Origin: Candidatus Peregrinibacteria bacterium CG11_big_fil_rev_8_21_14_0_20_46_8
GTDB lineage: Bacteria > Patescibacteriota > Gracilibacteria > UBA1369 > UM-FILTER-53-11
Assembly: GCA_002796025.1 (NCBI GenBank)
Contig: PCVQ01000003.1
Span: forward strand, 4,878 to 68,877
DNA length: 64,000 nt
Direction: 5' to 3'
The position numbers and the translations under genes were made by a program. Shown here in pieces: positions 34,218 through 42,010 of the stretch (position 1 is its first letter; each line of letters begins with the position of its first letter). Under the pieces are notes generated by a model, which worked only from the letters and a program-made list of their open reading frames with translations, did not search any database and had not been told where the DNA came from.

Positions 34218-35930
34218 ATGAAAATTATTAAAAATCAGATTGAACATTTGATAGGTGAGGCACTTCGCCAAGAATTTCCAGATAAAGTTGGCAGTGAGAT
34301 TCCTATTGATTATCCCACTGAAGCGATCCATGGCGATTACGCCTGTCCAATTGCTTTAAAGCTTGGCGGCAATCCTCGCGAAAATGCTCAGAAGCTTTTA
34401 GCTGCAATTCAAAAGCCCGACTGGCTGGAAAAAATAGAGATTGCCGGGCCGGGTTTTTTGAATTTTTATCTTGCGCCTCAATTTTTGAATGATTTTTTGC
34501 GCGAAATTATTCAGGCCGGCGAGCATTTTGGAGAGAGCGATGTCTTTGCCGGCAAGACTGTGGTAACAGATAGTTCGCATCCGAATGTGGCAAAGCCCAT
34601 GGGCATTCACCATATTTTATCGACGATTATTGGAAATTCGCTTAATCGTATTTTTGCTGCAGCGGGATATAAGGTGGTGCGTGATAACTATTTGGGAGAT
34701 TGGGGAACGCAGTTCGGAAAGTTGATATATGCGTATCGCGAGTGGGGCGATGAGGCGGCGGTGAAGAAAGATCCGATTCCGGAGTTACTTAAGCTCTATG
34801 TTAAATTTCACGATGAGGCGGAAAAGGATCCAAGTTTGGAAGATAGAGGACGCGCCGAATTTAAGAAATTAGAGGAGGGCGATGCTGAGAATCGTGAGCT
34901 TTGGCAGTGGGTTGTGGATTTGAGCAAGGCCGAGTTCGAAAAAATTTGGAGACGCTTGGATGTTGAGTTCGATGTGATTCATGGAGAGAGTTTTTATGAG
35001 GATAAGATGCAGCCGATTATTGAGGAAGGGATAGCAAAAGGAGTCTTTGTTGAAGGTGAGCGTGGTGCATTAATTGCACCATTACAAGATGAATCTATGC
35101 CGCCGGCGATAATTCGCAAGGCCGATGGTGCAACGCTCTACGCCACCCGCGATTTAGCCCGCATTAAGTACTGGGAAGATACGTGGCATCCTGATGTCAT
35201 GGTGAATGTGGTTGATGTGGCGCAGGAACTATATTTTCGGCAGCTTGTCGAAGTTGCGCAGATGCTTGGTATTACCGATGCCCGGAATGAACATGTGCAG
35301 TTCGGCCGTATGAGTTTTCCGGAAAAAAAGATGAGTACGCGCAAGGGGAATATTATTTTGCTTGAAGAAGTTATAGACGAAGCGGTTGAGCGCGCGCGTG
35401 CAATTGTTGAAGAGAAGAATCCGAATTTGAGCGATGCTCAAAAAACCGCGGTTGCGGAGGCGGTTGGTATTGGTGCGTTGAAGTATGCTGTGCTGAGCCA
35501 AAACCGCACTACGAATGTTACCTTTACGTGGGATAAGGTGCTGGCATTAGACGGTAATAGCGCACCGTATTTGCAGTATGCACATGCACGTGCGAGTTCT
35601 ATTTTGAGGAAGGCGGAAGAGGAGGATGCGGGATTTGCAGATACCGGTGCGGGACAACTCCAAGAGGCGGCTTCGTTAAATCTCGCCCGCTTGCTTCCAA
35701 AATTCCCGGAGGTGGTGGCGCGCGCGGCAGAATTTTTTGCACCGAACTATATCGCGACGTATTTGTTTGATGTCGCCCGCGCATTTAGCGCTTTTTATGC
35801 CGAGGTTCCCGTTTTGCAGGCAGAAGAGCCGGAGCGCACTGCGCGGCTGAATTTGGTAAAAGCGACCAAAATCGTTTTGGCTAATGGTTTGGGACTCCTT
35901 GGTGGAGTTCAAGCACCTGAAGAGATGTAA
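34218..35930 (+). CDS. argS: Arginyl-tRNA synthetase
   Basis: Class I synthetase charging tRNA-Arg. From the ATG at 34218 it has 570 residues: Add1-like N-terminal domain (1-110), catalytic core with HPNVAKPMGIHH as the HIGH-type motif (GIHH at 129-132), the ArgRS-specific KKMSTRKGN as KMSKS equivalent, and a DALR-like helical anticodon-binding domain from about 450. An upstream ATG at 34164 would add 18 residues not found in the family, and TACAAT at about 34199 precedes the chosen start. Its stop is directly adjacent to the stop of the opposite-strand thioredoxin gene. Confidence 0.95.
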   Translation: MKIIKNQIEHLIGEALRQEFPDKVGSEIPIDYPTEAIHGDYACPIALKLGGNPRENAQKLLAAIQKPDWLEKIEIAGPGFLNFYLAPQFLNDFLREIIQAGEHFGESDVFAGKTVVTDSSHPNVAKPMGIHHILSTIIGNSLNRIFAAAGYKVVRDNYLGDWGTQFGKLIYAYREWGDEAAVKKDPIPELLKLYVKFHDEAEKDPSLEDRGRAEFKKLEEGDAENRELWQWVVDLSKAEFEKIWRRLDVEFDVIHGESFYEDKMQPIIEEGIAKGVFVEGERGALIAPLQDESMPPAIIRKADGATLYATRDLARIKYWEDTWHPDVMVNVVDVAQELYFRQLVEVAQMLGITDARNEHVQFGRMSFPEKKMSTRKGNIILLEEVIDEAVERARAIVEEKNPNLSDAQKTAVAEAVGIGALKYAVLSQNRTTNVTFTWDKVLALDGNSAPYLQYAHARASSILRKAEEEDAGFADTGAGQLQEAASLNLARLLPKFPEVVARAAEFFAPNYIATYLFDVARAFSAFYAEVPVLQAEEPERTARLNLVKATKIVLANGLGLLGGVQAPEEM

Positions 35931-37058
35931 TTACCCAAACGTAAAGGTAAACATTTGCAATCCCGGGGTTTGCGGAATGAGCGTGAGAATGTGCGCGCCA
36001 AAGCCTTCCGGATCTTTGATGATGGTATACAGCTGTTCTTCGCTCACCTTCATGTAGCTTTTGCCGTTTTCAAAGTAGATGTCGTCTCCCGCGACCGCTT
36101 CCGGAATGGGCTTGCCATCGCGCAGCACTTCAACCACAACTTCTTTGCCGTTTGCCCCCGCAGCCACAGTAAAAACATTGCTCGCGCCATAGAGAAAAAC
36201 AACTTTAGCACGCTCAGAATCATTTTGCGCATACTCTTCTTGGATATCCCATGCGCCAACAAGATAGAGCCGGTTGGTTTCGGGATTTTCTACGGCCTCG
36301 TTAATCTGCTTGCCCACTTGGCCGCGGCGGCCGTTTGTCAGTAATTCATTTCGCAGCGCACCAAAATAGACTTCTGGGCTGCCAACTTGTCCTGATTTTT
36401 TCTGCTCTGCGGTCAGCTCCATTTCTATATCTCCGCTCTCGCCCAGCCGTGTCATCCGCTCTTTTAGAAGTTCCTGTATTTTCCGTTCGGTCTCTTCGTA
36501 CGCGCCTTCGCCAATGTGGTCGTAGACAATAAAGCCGTCAATATCGATGAGATATTTGCGCGGCCAGTAGCGGTTTTTGTAGGCACGCCATGTTTTATAG
36601 TCGTTATCTTGCACCACCGGATACTCGATCTCAAACTTCTCCACAGCGCGCACTACATTTTCATATTTTTTTTCAAAGTCGAATTCCGGGGTATGCACGC
36701 CGATAATTTCCAGCCCTTTATCGCGGTATTTGTCGTACCAGCTGTTTAAAAAGGGAGTTGTACGTTGGCAGTTGATGCAGCTATACGTCCAGAAATCGAC
36801 AAGAATAACTTTTTTGCCGACAAGCTCTCCAAGGGTAATTCCATCGGTATTAATAAAGCCATTCGGTTCAACGAGCTCTTTTGCCCGCTCATATTTTGTA
36901 TCTTTTGCCTTGGAGCCACTATTACCCAGCTCGACAACTTGTTCATCAGAAAGACCGTCATCTTTTGGTGCGGCGCTTTTACTTTGAACATAAAAAATCG
37001 TTCCGCCGATCGCGATAATTACAATTCCTAAAAGGATTTTTCGTACAGTATCATTCAT
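35931..37058 (-). CDS. Membrane-anchored thioredoxin-like protein (DipZ/TlpA type)
   Basis: An N-terminal anchor (7-24) exposes a thioredoxin fold (about 60-215) with the active site WTYSCINCQRT (Cys94, Cys97). A beta-rich DipZ-type C-terminal domain follows (about 240-375). WTYSCINC is the signature of DipZ-like extracytoplasmic reductases. The gene overlaps ccdA by 4 nt, so CcdA presumably passes electrons from cytoplasmic thioredoxin to this protein for reducing surface thiols. Confidence 0.9.
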   Translation of the reverse strand: MNDTVRKILLGIVIIAIGGTIFYVQSKSAAPKDDGLSDEQVVELGNSGSKAKDTKYERAKELVEPNGFINTDGITLGELVGKKVILVDFWTYSCINCQRTTPFLNSWYDKYRDKGLEIIGVHTPEFDFEKKYENVVRAVEKFEIEYPVVQDNDYKTWRAYKNRYWPRKYLIDIDGFIVYDHIGEGAYEETERKIQELLKERMTRLGESGDIEMELTAEQKKSGQVGSPEVYFGALRNELLTNGRRGQVGKQINEAVENPETNRLYLVGAWDIQEEYAQNDSERAKVVFLYGASNVFTVAAGANGKEVVVEVLRDGKPIPEAVAGDDIYFENGKSYMKVSEEQLYTIIKDPEGFGAHILTLIPQTPGLQMFTFTFG

Positions 37059-37786
37059 AGTGATTCTTCAGTCCCGCTCGTATCGAGCAGGAGATTATTC
37101 ACAAAGTCAAAATTAGCCACGAGGCTTAATTTTTGTGTGAAGGCAAGGATGCCGAGTACGATTAAAATTACACCAAAAATCATGCGGACATATTTGAGCC
37201 AGCTTACCGATGCTTTAATCCACGCAGATGCTTGTGCGGTAAAGAGCCCGACGATGAGAAATGGTACGCCGAGCCCGATTGAGTAACTGAGCAAGAGTGA
37301 GAATGCAGAGCCCGGGGAGGTTGCCGCTAATCCTAAAATGGCACCAAGTACTGCGCCGACACATGGGGTCCAGCCGGCTGCAAATGCCGCACCAAAAAAG
37401 AATGAGGTGAGATATTGTGAGCCGAAGCGTTTTTTTACTTCGACTTTATGCTCTTGTTCCAGGAATTTAATTTTAATGAGCCCGGTGAGATAGAGACCAA
37501 AGAAAATTATTATAAGTCCCCCAATGCGTGCCAGCCATGCTTGTGCCTCGTATGCGACCGACTCTAGTACGGTATTTAACAATACTCCCAGCAGTGCAAA
37601 AATTACCGAAAATCCTAAAACAAAGAAGAGTGAATTTAAAAAGATGCGCATTCGTTTGCCTGTTGATTCGCCAACGGAAGTTCCGGCGAGATATGTTAAG
37701 AATCCCGGGATAATGGGAAGCACACAAGGCGAAAGAAACGAGACGATACCTGCTATAAAGGCGATACCGATATTAAGATTGTCCAT
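37055..37786 (-). CDS. ccdA: CcdA-type thiol-disulfide transmembrane electron carrier
   Basis: Six transmembrane helices in 243 residues carry the two conserved cysteines of CcdA, in LSPCVLPIIPGFL (helix 1) and GWTPCVGAVLG (helix 4). CcdA shuttles reducing equivalents across the membrane. In many bacteria a DipZ fusion combines CcdA with the thioredoxin partner; here the two are separate genes overlapping by ATGA. There are no cytochrome c biogenesis genes in the window, so general thiol maintenance is the likelier role. Confidence 0.93.
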   Translation of the reverse strand: MDNLNIGIAFIAGIVSFLSPCVLPIIPGFLTYLAGTSVGESTGKRMRIFLNSLFFVLGFSVIFALLGVLLNTVLESVAYEAQAWLARIGGLIIIFFGLYLTGLIKIKFLEQEHKVEVKKRFGSQYLTSFFFGAAFAAGWTPCVGAVLGAILGLAATSPGSAFSLLLSYSIGLGVPFLIVGLFTAQASAWIKASVSWLKYVRMIFGVILIVLGILAFTQKLSLVANFDFVNNLLLDTSGTEESL

Positions 37787-37845
37787 GAAAATTAAGATTG
37801 AGGAATATTTTGCAGCAACAGCATAGCATAGAGATGCGCTATAGG

Positions 37846-37873
37846 AAAAAGCGCCCCGCCAACGGCGGGGCGC
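37846..37873 (-). terminator. Terminator between ccdA and the lipoprotein gene
   Basis: A perfect 10-bp stem, GCGCCCCGCC (37851-37860) with its complement (37864-37873), loop AAC, is followed on the minus strand by TTTTT. It ends the lipoprotein gene at 37913. Confidence 0.85.
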
Positions 37874-37912
37874 TTAAATTCCTGCTTCCTGTATTCTTGT
37901 TTTCTGTCTCTA

Positions 37913-38410
37913 CTACTGTCGCTTCATGTTTCCCTCAACAATATGATCGGCTGGCGCCGGATCATCATCATCTGGTTCGAGGGTCAGCACATACATTGTG
38001 TGGTCGGTAAGATCGTCAGCAGAGCTATACACATTTGTATAGACGCCATTGATTCTGTCTACGCGACCAGTGCTCACAAAGTGAAATGGCGATTTGCGCA
38101 CAACCCAGCCTTCATAGAAAAAACCTGAGTCGAGTGCAGGAAGATTGTCGAATGTAGCTAGCAATTTGTATTCTCCATTTTCAAATGTAGCTTGTGCCAT
38201 GCCTTCTGCATTGCCTCCAGAAACATCTTTGAGCTTCCCTGCATACATATATTGCATTTCATCGCTCATCATCATCTTTCTTTCGCTGTCAGTTACTTCT
38301 TTCATCATCGTATCTTCTGATGGCGCATTTTCGGTCATGGATTGTTGTACATCGACATTGCATGCAGCAAGTGCAGAAACGATGCCGAGTACGAGTAGAA
38401 TCTTCCGCAT
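37913..38410 (-). CDS. Lipoprotein with Met-rich segment
   Basis: A clean signal peptide ends in the lipobox ALAAC (Cys17). Residues 30-60 are rich in Met and acidic residues (EDTMMKEVTDSERKMMMSDE). The remainder looks like a beta-sandwich (ATFENGEYKLLATFDNLPAL, FFYEGWVV, MYVLTLEP) similar to a class of small secreted CPR proteins that I cannot name. Methionine clusters could ligate copper or scavenge oxidants; this is inference. It sits between the 27-bp-repeat lipoprotein gene and ccdA, in the same direction. Confidence 0.75.
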   Translation of the reverse strand: MRKILLVLGIVSALAACNVDVQQSMTENAPSEDTMMKEVTDSERKMMMSDEMQYMYAGKLKDVSGGNAEGMAQATFENGEYKLLATFDNLPALDSGFFYEGWVVRKSPFHFVSTGRVDRINGVYTNVYSSADDLTDHTMYVLTLEPDDDDPAPADHIVEGNMKRQ

Positions 38411-38442
38411 AGTAATAACATTAGAGGATACTGAAATACGGC

Positions 38443-38688
38443 TTATTTTTCTTCCATCATAGCTTCACCGTCTTTCTCTTCCATCATAGCTTCACCGTCC
38501 TTCTTTTCCATCATAGCGCTGCCGTCCTTCTCTTCCATCATAGCTTCACCGTCCTTCTTTTCCATCATAGCGCTGCCGTCCTTCTCTTCCATCATAGCGT
38601 CAACATCCTCAACGGGAGCTTGGCTGCAAGCGGCTAGAAGTAGAGCGGCACCCAAGGTAATTCCGAGTGTGCGAAGAATTTTTTGCAT
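38443..38688 (-). CDS. Repeat lipoprotein (tandem 9-residue Met/Glu/Lys units)
   Basis: The 81-residue product has a signal peptide with lipobox LLAAC (Cys21) and then six copies of AMMEEKDGS or a near variant, up to the last residue. The first four units alternate between EEKDGS and EKKDGE. Paired methionines every nine residues and many acids suggest a flexible metal-binding or oxidant-sacrificial spacer on the cell surface. It may be genuine and phase-variable, since the DNA repeat invites slippage in multiples of 27 bp, keeping frame. Confidence 0.72.
   Translation of the reverse strand: MQKILRTLGITLGAALLLAACSQAPVEDVDAMMEEKDGSAMMEKKDGEAMMEEKDGSAMMEKKDGEAMMEEKDGEAMMEEK
38446..38604. repeat. 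Six tandem 27-bp coding repeats
   Basis: The unit contains TTCCATCATAG and recurs at 38451, 38478, 38505, 38532, 38559 and 38586 with exact 27-bp spacing. Alternate copies are more alike, giving a 54-bp higher-order period. All copies lie in the lipoprotein gene 38443-38688. It is not a CRISPR array, as there are no unique spacers. Confidence 0.9.
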
Positions 38689-38759
38689 AGCAAAAAGGGG
38701 TTAAAAATAGGAGCTTTAGTATAACTGATAACTAAATTTTGACAAAAAAAAACTTTAGA

Positions 38760-39158
38760 TCAGCGATTGACGAAGGCCCGTATCTTCTTGTGTCCTAGTA
38801 TTATGTTTAGTGCTAAGGCACCTGCTCCTTCGGTATATGTAAAGCGCCAGGCAAGTGCAGTATTTGGTCTTCCATCGACAATTAAACTGAGTATTCGGCC
38901 TAAACAGAGGCCTGTTATTATAACCGTCAAAATGATAATACCCATATGGCTATTTTTTATTGCCATCCAGAAGAGTAATCCACTTATTCCTAAATGAAGC
39001 CCTCCATATACAGCCCGCATCTCATTGAATGCATCGGTACTCTCAAGTGAGATTGCAAGCGGCGCTAAGAGCTTTTGCGGATCGATAATTCCTTGAATAC
39101 CTACAAATAAAAATATAACTGCCGCAACAATCAGTACAATTTTTTCAAATCGGGCCAT
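38760..39158 (-). CDS. DUF4345-like membrane protein
   Basis: Four transmembrane helices in 132 residues. The first ends with a short amphipathic loop, and the conserved NEMRAVYGGLHLGISGLLFW opening helix 2 is characteristic of DUF4345. The family's role is unknown. It is cotranscribed with the downstream-oriented small lipoproteins (5-nt gap to the gene at 39164). Confidence 0.75.
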   Translation of the reverse strand: MARFEKIVLIVAAVIFLFVGIQGIIDPQKLLAPLAISLESTDAFNEMRAVYGGLHLGISGLLFWMAIKNSHMGIIILTVIITGLCLGRILSLIVDGRPNTALAWRFTYTEGAGALALNIILGHKKIRAFVNR

Positions 39159-39163
39159 GTTGC

Positions 39164-39646
39164 TTACTCAAAGATGAATGGTGCCGTTTGTGAAACTTCT
39201 CCACCGCCAACTTTGTCGTAGACAGTAAGCATCATAGTATAGGTGCCGAGTGGAAGAGCGGCGTTACTATGGAATGTGCCATAGGGTGTATCGGCAATAC
39301 CTTGCTCGAGCTGAGTAATACCGGTTTCTTCCAAAATATTTTTTTGCTCGAAAATAATCTCGCCGGCATCATTTTCAATTTCAAGATCCATTTCTAAATG
39401 ATGCTTCCCCTCGTCGTCTGCCTTAAATGGGCCGACATTTTGTAGGATAAGATGCACCTGATCGCCGGGTTTATAGACATTTGTTTCTGTTGCCTCGATT
39501 TGCCCGTCTGCTGTAGTTCGTCCAAATGTATAACCTTCGAAGGTAAGTCCGCCACTTTGAGTAGCGCTTGGCTGAGGTGCGCCGCAACCGCTTAATACAA
39601 ATATTGCAACAATGAAAGCGAGGCCGAATGTTTTTGTTCTTAACAT
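39164..39646 (-). CDS. Hypothetical lipoprotein with a beta-sandwich domain
   Basis: The signal peptide ends in lipobox VLSGC (Cys21). The mature part (about 30-160) looks like an immunoglobulin-like beta-sandwich: YKPGDQVHLILQNVGPF, HHLEMDLEIENDAG, LGTYTMMLTVYD. I do not recognise the family. It is the first of a minus-strand block with the DUF4345 gene, probably one transcript. Confidence 0.72.
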   Translation of the reverse strand: MLRTKTFGLAFIVAIFVLSGCGAPQPSATQSGGLTFEGYTFGRTTADGQIEATETNVYKPGDQVHLILQNVGPFKADDEGKHHLEMDLEIENDAGEIIFEQKNILEETGITQLEQGIADTPYGTFHSNAALPLGTYTMMLTVYDKVGGGEVSQTAPFIFE

Positions 39647-39683
39647 ATTATTTTGGAGTTATTAATATACTTACTATAACGGA

Positions 39684-40139
39684 TTATCGCATCGATTCAT
39701 AATCAGATATTTTTTGCAGCCTGCGATTGTGGCGCTCCTCGGTAGGCCCTTGGCTTTCTAGCCAAAGAGTAATTATTTTTTGCGCCTGCGCCGGATCTAC
39801 AAATCTGCCGCCGAGTGAAAGTATATTGGCATTATTGTGTTCGCGCGAGAGCGTTACGATCTCGGTCGGGCCGCCGTAATAGAGCGCCGCCCGAACTCCT
39901 TTTACTTTATTTGCTGCAATTGCCTCGCCTTGGCCGGAACCGCCAAAGACAATGCCGCGCGCACTGCTATCGGCTGCGACTTTTTCGGCAGTTGGAATAA
40001 TAAAATCCGGATAATCATCTTGCGAATCGTTGGTATGAGCTCCTATATCGATTACTTCGTGGCCTTTATCTTCTAAGTATTGTTTTACCGATTCTTTCAG
40101 TTCAAATCCTGCGTGATCGCTGCCCAAATATATTTTCAT
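39684..40139 (-). CDS. rpiB: Ribose-5-phosphate isomerase B
   Basis: RpiB interconverts ribose 5-phosphate and ribulose 5-phosphate for nucleotide synthesis. Conserved are LGSDHAGFELK (5-15), DIGAHTNDSQDDYPD and ALYYGGPTE. The active-site loop is GGSGQGEAIAANK; here Glu replaces the catalytic Cys of E. coli RpiB, as in the actinobacterial subtype. Length (151) is normal. TTTAAT (minus, 40151-40146) is 6 nt from the ATG, so the mRNA is probably leaderless. It is divergent from the DUF1624 gene across 28 bp. Confidence 0.94.
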   Translation of the reverse strand: MKIYLGSDHAGFELKESVKQYLEDKGHEVIDIGAHTNDSQDDYPDFIIPTAEKVAADSSARGIVFGGSGQGEAIAANKVKGVRAALYYGGPTEIVTLSREHNNANILSLGGRFVDPAQAQKIITLWLESQGPTEERHNRRLQKISDYESMR

Positions 40140-40145
40140 ATACCC

Positions 40146-40161
40146 ATTAAATCACTATCAT
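40146..40161. promoter_or_regulatory. Back-to-back -10 elements for rpiB and the DUF1624 gene
   Basis: The 28-bp space between two divergent ATGs holds TTTAAT on the minus strand (40151-40146) and TATCAT on the plus strand (40156-40161), each 6 nt from its start codon. Both transcripts must be leaderless if these are the promoters. The -35 boxes would lie inside the opposite genes. Confidence 0.45.
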
Positions 40162-40167
40162 GGTGTT

Positions 40168-40830
40168 ATGAGAACACGATTTGTAGAAATTGATGTTTTG
40201 CGTGCGCTTGCGATTGTCGCGATGATTATTTTCCACCTTGTCTTTGATTTGGATTTATTTGATGTGATCGAGATTGATATGCAGCAGACCTTTTGGCAGG
40301 GGCTGGCACTTTTTGTACAGATAATTTTTATTGTGACCACCGGCATTACGCTGGTAATAGCGAGTGAGCGTGGATTGAGGCCGCGCATTGTTCATGCGGC
40401 AAAGATTTTTGCATTTGGTATGATTATTACACTGGTAACTTCTTTACTCTTTCCGGAGCGTGCCGTTGTATTTGGAATTTTGCACTTTATGGGGGTGGCA
40501 ATTGTTTTGGCACTGCCTCTGTTGCGATTTAGTATGTGGAATGCGCTTTTAGGAGCAGCAATTATTTTGGCAACGCCCTGGCTGGCGCCACTCATACAAA
40601 TTGATGCGTCGGGCCAGCCGCTTGATTATTTTCCGTTAGCACCTTGGTTTGGAGTTTTTTTAATCGGGGTGGCGATTGGTGGAGCGTGGTATGCGAAACG
40701 TGCGCCCGGCAATATACCGGGACGCGGTAGTGAAATTGCTTCTTCAATTGCCCGCCACTCGCTCGCTATTTATCTTCTGCATCAACCGATCCTTGTTGCT
40801 TTGATTCAAATTGCAAAGCGCATGAGTTAA
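40168..40830 (+). CDS. DUF1624/heparan-alpha-glucosaminide acetyltransferase-like membrane protein
   Basis: Seven or so transmembrane helices in 220 residues. The N-terminal EIDVLRALAIVAMIIFHLVF and the C-terminal SLAIYLLHQPIL are signature parts of the acyltransferase-3/HGSNAT clan. Members transfer acyl groups to sugars across the membrane, so decoration of a surface glycan is plausible. The last 65 nt overlap the convergent msrB gene. Confidence 0.82.
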   Translation: MRTRFVEIDVLRALAIVAMIIFHLVFDLDLFDVIEIDMQQTFWQGLALFVQIIFIVTTGITLVIASERGLRPRIVHAAKIFAFGMIITLVTSLLFPERAVVFGILHFMGVAIVLALPLLRFSMWNALLGAAIILATPWLAPLIQIDASGQPLDYFPLAPWFGVFLIGVAIGGAWYAKRAPGNIPGRGSEIASSIARHSLAIYLLHQPILVALIQIAKRMS

Positions 40831-41197
40831 TGCAGTAGCGCATGCCTCCCTTGTCTTGCGGTCCGTCATCAAAAACATGTCCTAAATGAGAGCCGCAATT
40901 TCTGCAGCGTACTTCTGTACGAACCATGCCGTGGCTTGTATCTTCGAGTAGTTCGATATTTTCTTCATTTTTAGGATTAGCAAAACTTGGCCAGCCCGAG
41001 CCTGAATCGAACTTTGTATCGGAAGAAAAAAGTTCGGCATTACAGGCGCCGCACCGGTAGCTGCCACTCTCTTTATTTTGGTAAAGTTTGCCCGAAAATG
41101 GCGGTTCTGTCCCGGCTTCCCTCAAAATACGATACTGCTCAGGCGAGAGTTTTTCTCTCCAGTAAGCATCATCTTTATCGCGCATATCGTCTGTCAT
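40766..41197 (-). CDS. msrB: Peptide methionine-R-sulfoxide reductase MsrB
   Basis: MsrB reduces methionine-R-sulfoxide in proteins. Visible are the zinc ligands CGAC (Cys49, Cys52) and CRNC (Cys98, Cys101), GSGWPSF (66-72), the RCRNCGSHLGHVFDDGP motif and catalytic Cys122 in RYCINS. There is no signal peptide, so it acts in the cytoplasm with thioredoxin. Its 3' end overlaps the DUF1624 gene by 65 nt in convergent orientation. Confidence 0.95.
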   Translation of the reverse strand: MTDDMRDKDDAYWREKLSPEQYRILREAGTEPPFSGKLYQNKESGSYRCGACNAELFSSDTKFDSGSGWPSFANPKNEENIELLEDTSHGMVRTEVRCRNCGSHLGHVFDDGPQDKGGMRYCINSCALQFESKQQGSVDAEDK

Positions 41198-41211
41198 AGT
41201 CAGTAGGTATT

Positions 41212-41553
41212 CTAGCGTTTTTTCTTCTTTTGTGGGAGTGATTTTGTATATGATAGAGAGCGATCAACCCATTTTTTTAATGCGGCTTTTGTGGAGATTG
41301 CCTCTTGCTCTACATAGAGAAATCCTTTCATGGGCCGGCCGGTAAAGTCCATCGGGCGTACGCCTTTGGTGCTGAGTAATTTTTCGGCATCTTCAGGCGC
41401 AACACGTGCAACAAGTACGTCATTCAGCACCCCGACGCTCATCTTTCCGTCCAGCAAAAAAGCTATGCCGCCAAACATTTTGCGCTCTTCAATATGCGTG
41501 GTTGGGGGTAAGACTTCTCGAATTTGTTCTGCAATTTTTTTGTCGTATGCCAT
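41212..41553 (-). CDS. TfoX N-terminal domain protein
   Basis: The 113-residue product matches the N-terminal half of TfoX/Sxy, with ERKMFGGIAFLLDGKMSVGV and GRPMKGFLYV, followed by a Lys-rich tail. In gammaproteobacteria Sxy induces competence, but stand-alone TfoX-N proteins are widespread with unknown roles. A perfect TATAAT (minus, 41566-41561) is 7 nt before the ATG, so it is likely leaderless. Confidence 0.88.
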   Translation of the reverse strand: MAYDKKIAEQIREVLPPTTHIEERKMFGGIAFLLDGKMSVGVLNDVLVARVAPEDAEKLLSTKGVRPMDFTGRPMKGFLYVEQEAISTKAALKKWVDRSLSYTKSLPQKKKKR

Positions 41554-41573
41554 GTTGGGAATTATATTTTTGA

Positions 41574-41975
41574 TTACTCCGCATCCGAATTTTCTTCGTA
41601 CAAACCAAAAATATTTCCTTCTGGATCCGTACAGTATGCCAGCCAGGCAAGGCCTGGAATTGCCATTTTGGGTACAGTAACTTTTCCCCCGGCTGCAATA
41701 ACTTTTGTAATATGTTCATCGACATTCTCGACTTGAATAGTCGAAACAAACGAAGTAACCGGCTCGCCACCCTTTGGAGCAGCTCCTTGCCGGCCCACAA
41801 TCCCGCCATTTATGCCTGGTTCTTTGCTGCCTTCCGGAGCCGTCATAATCATCCAATATTCCATATTCGGATTCTCCCATTTTTTTATCTCCCACTGAAA
41901 AACATCGCTATAAAATTTCGCGATTTTTTCTGTATTCGCGGCATGAATTTCGAAATGTACTACTCGGTTAAACAT
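41574..41975 (-). CDS. VOC family (glyoxalase/bleomycin-resistance fold) protein
   Basis: Two beta-alpha-beta-beta-beta modules in 133 residues: VVHFEIHAANTEKIAKFYSDVFQWE opens the first, and VENVDEHITKVIAAGG with TDPEGNIFGLYE closes the second. The pattern fits predicted enzymes of glyoxalase type with metal ligands His8 and a C-terminal Glu. Substrate unknown. It lies in a run of small independent enzymes. Confidence 0.88.
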   Translation of the reverse strand: MFNRVVHFEIHAANTEKIAKFYSDVFQWEIKKWENPNMEYWMIMTAPEGSKEPGINGGIVGRQGAAPKGGEPVTSFVSTIQVENVDEHITKVIAAGGKVTVPKMAIPGLAWLAYCTDPEGNIFGLYEENSDAE

Positions 41976-42010
41976 ATATAGGGGACGCCTATACGTATAA
42001 AAGTATGACG

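Noticed and set aside
38446..38604. CRISPR-like array
   Set aside because: The repeats are contiguous, in frame within a lipoprotein gene, and lack unique spacers.
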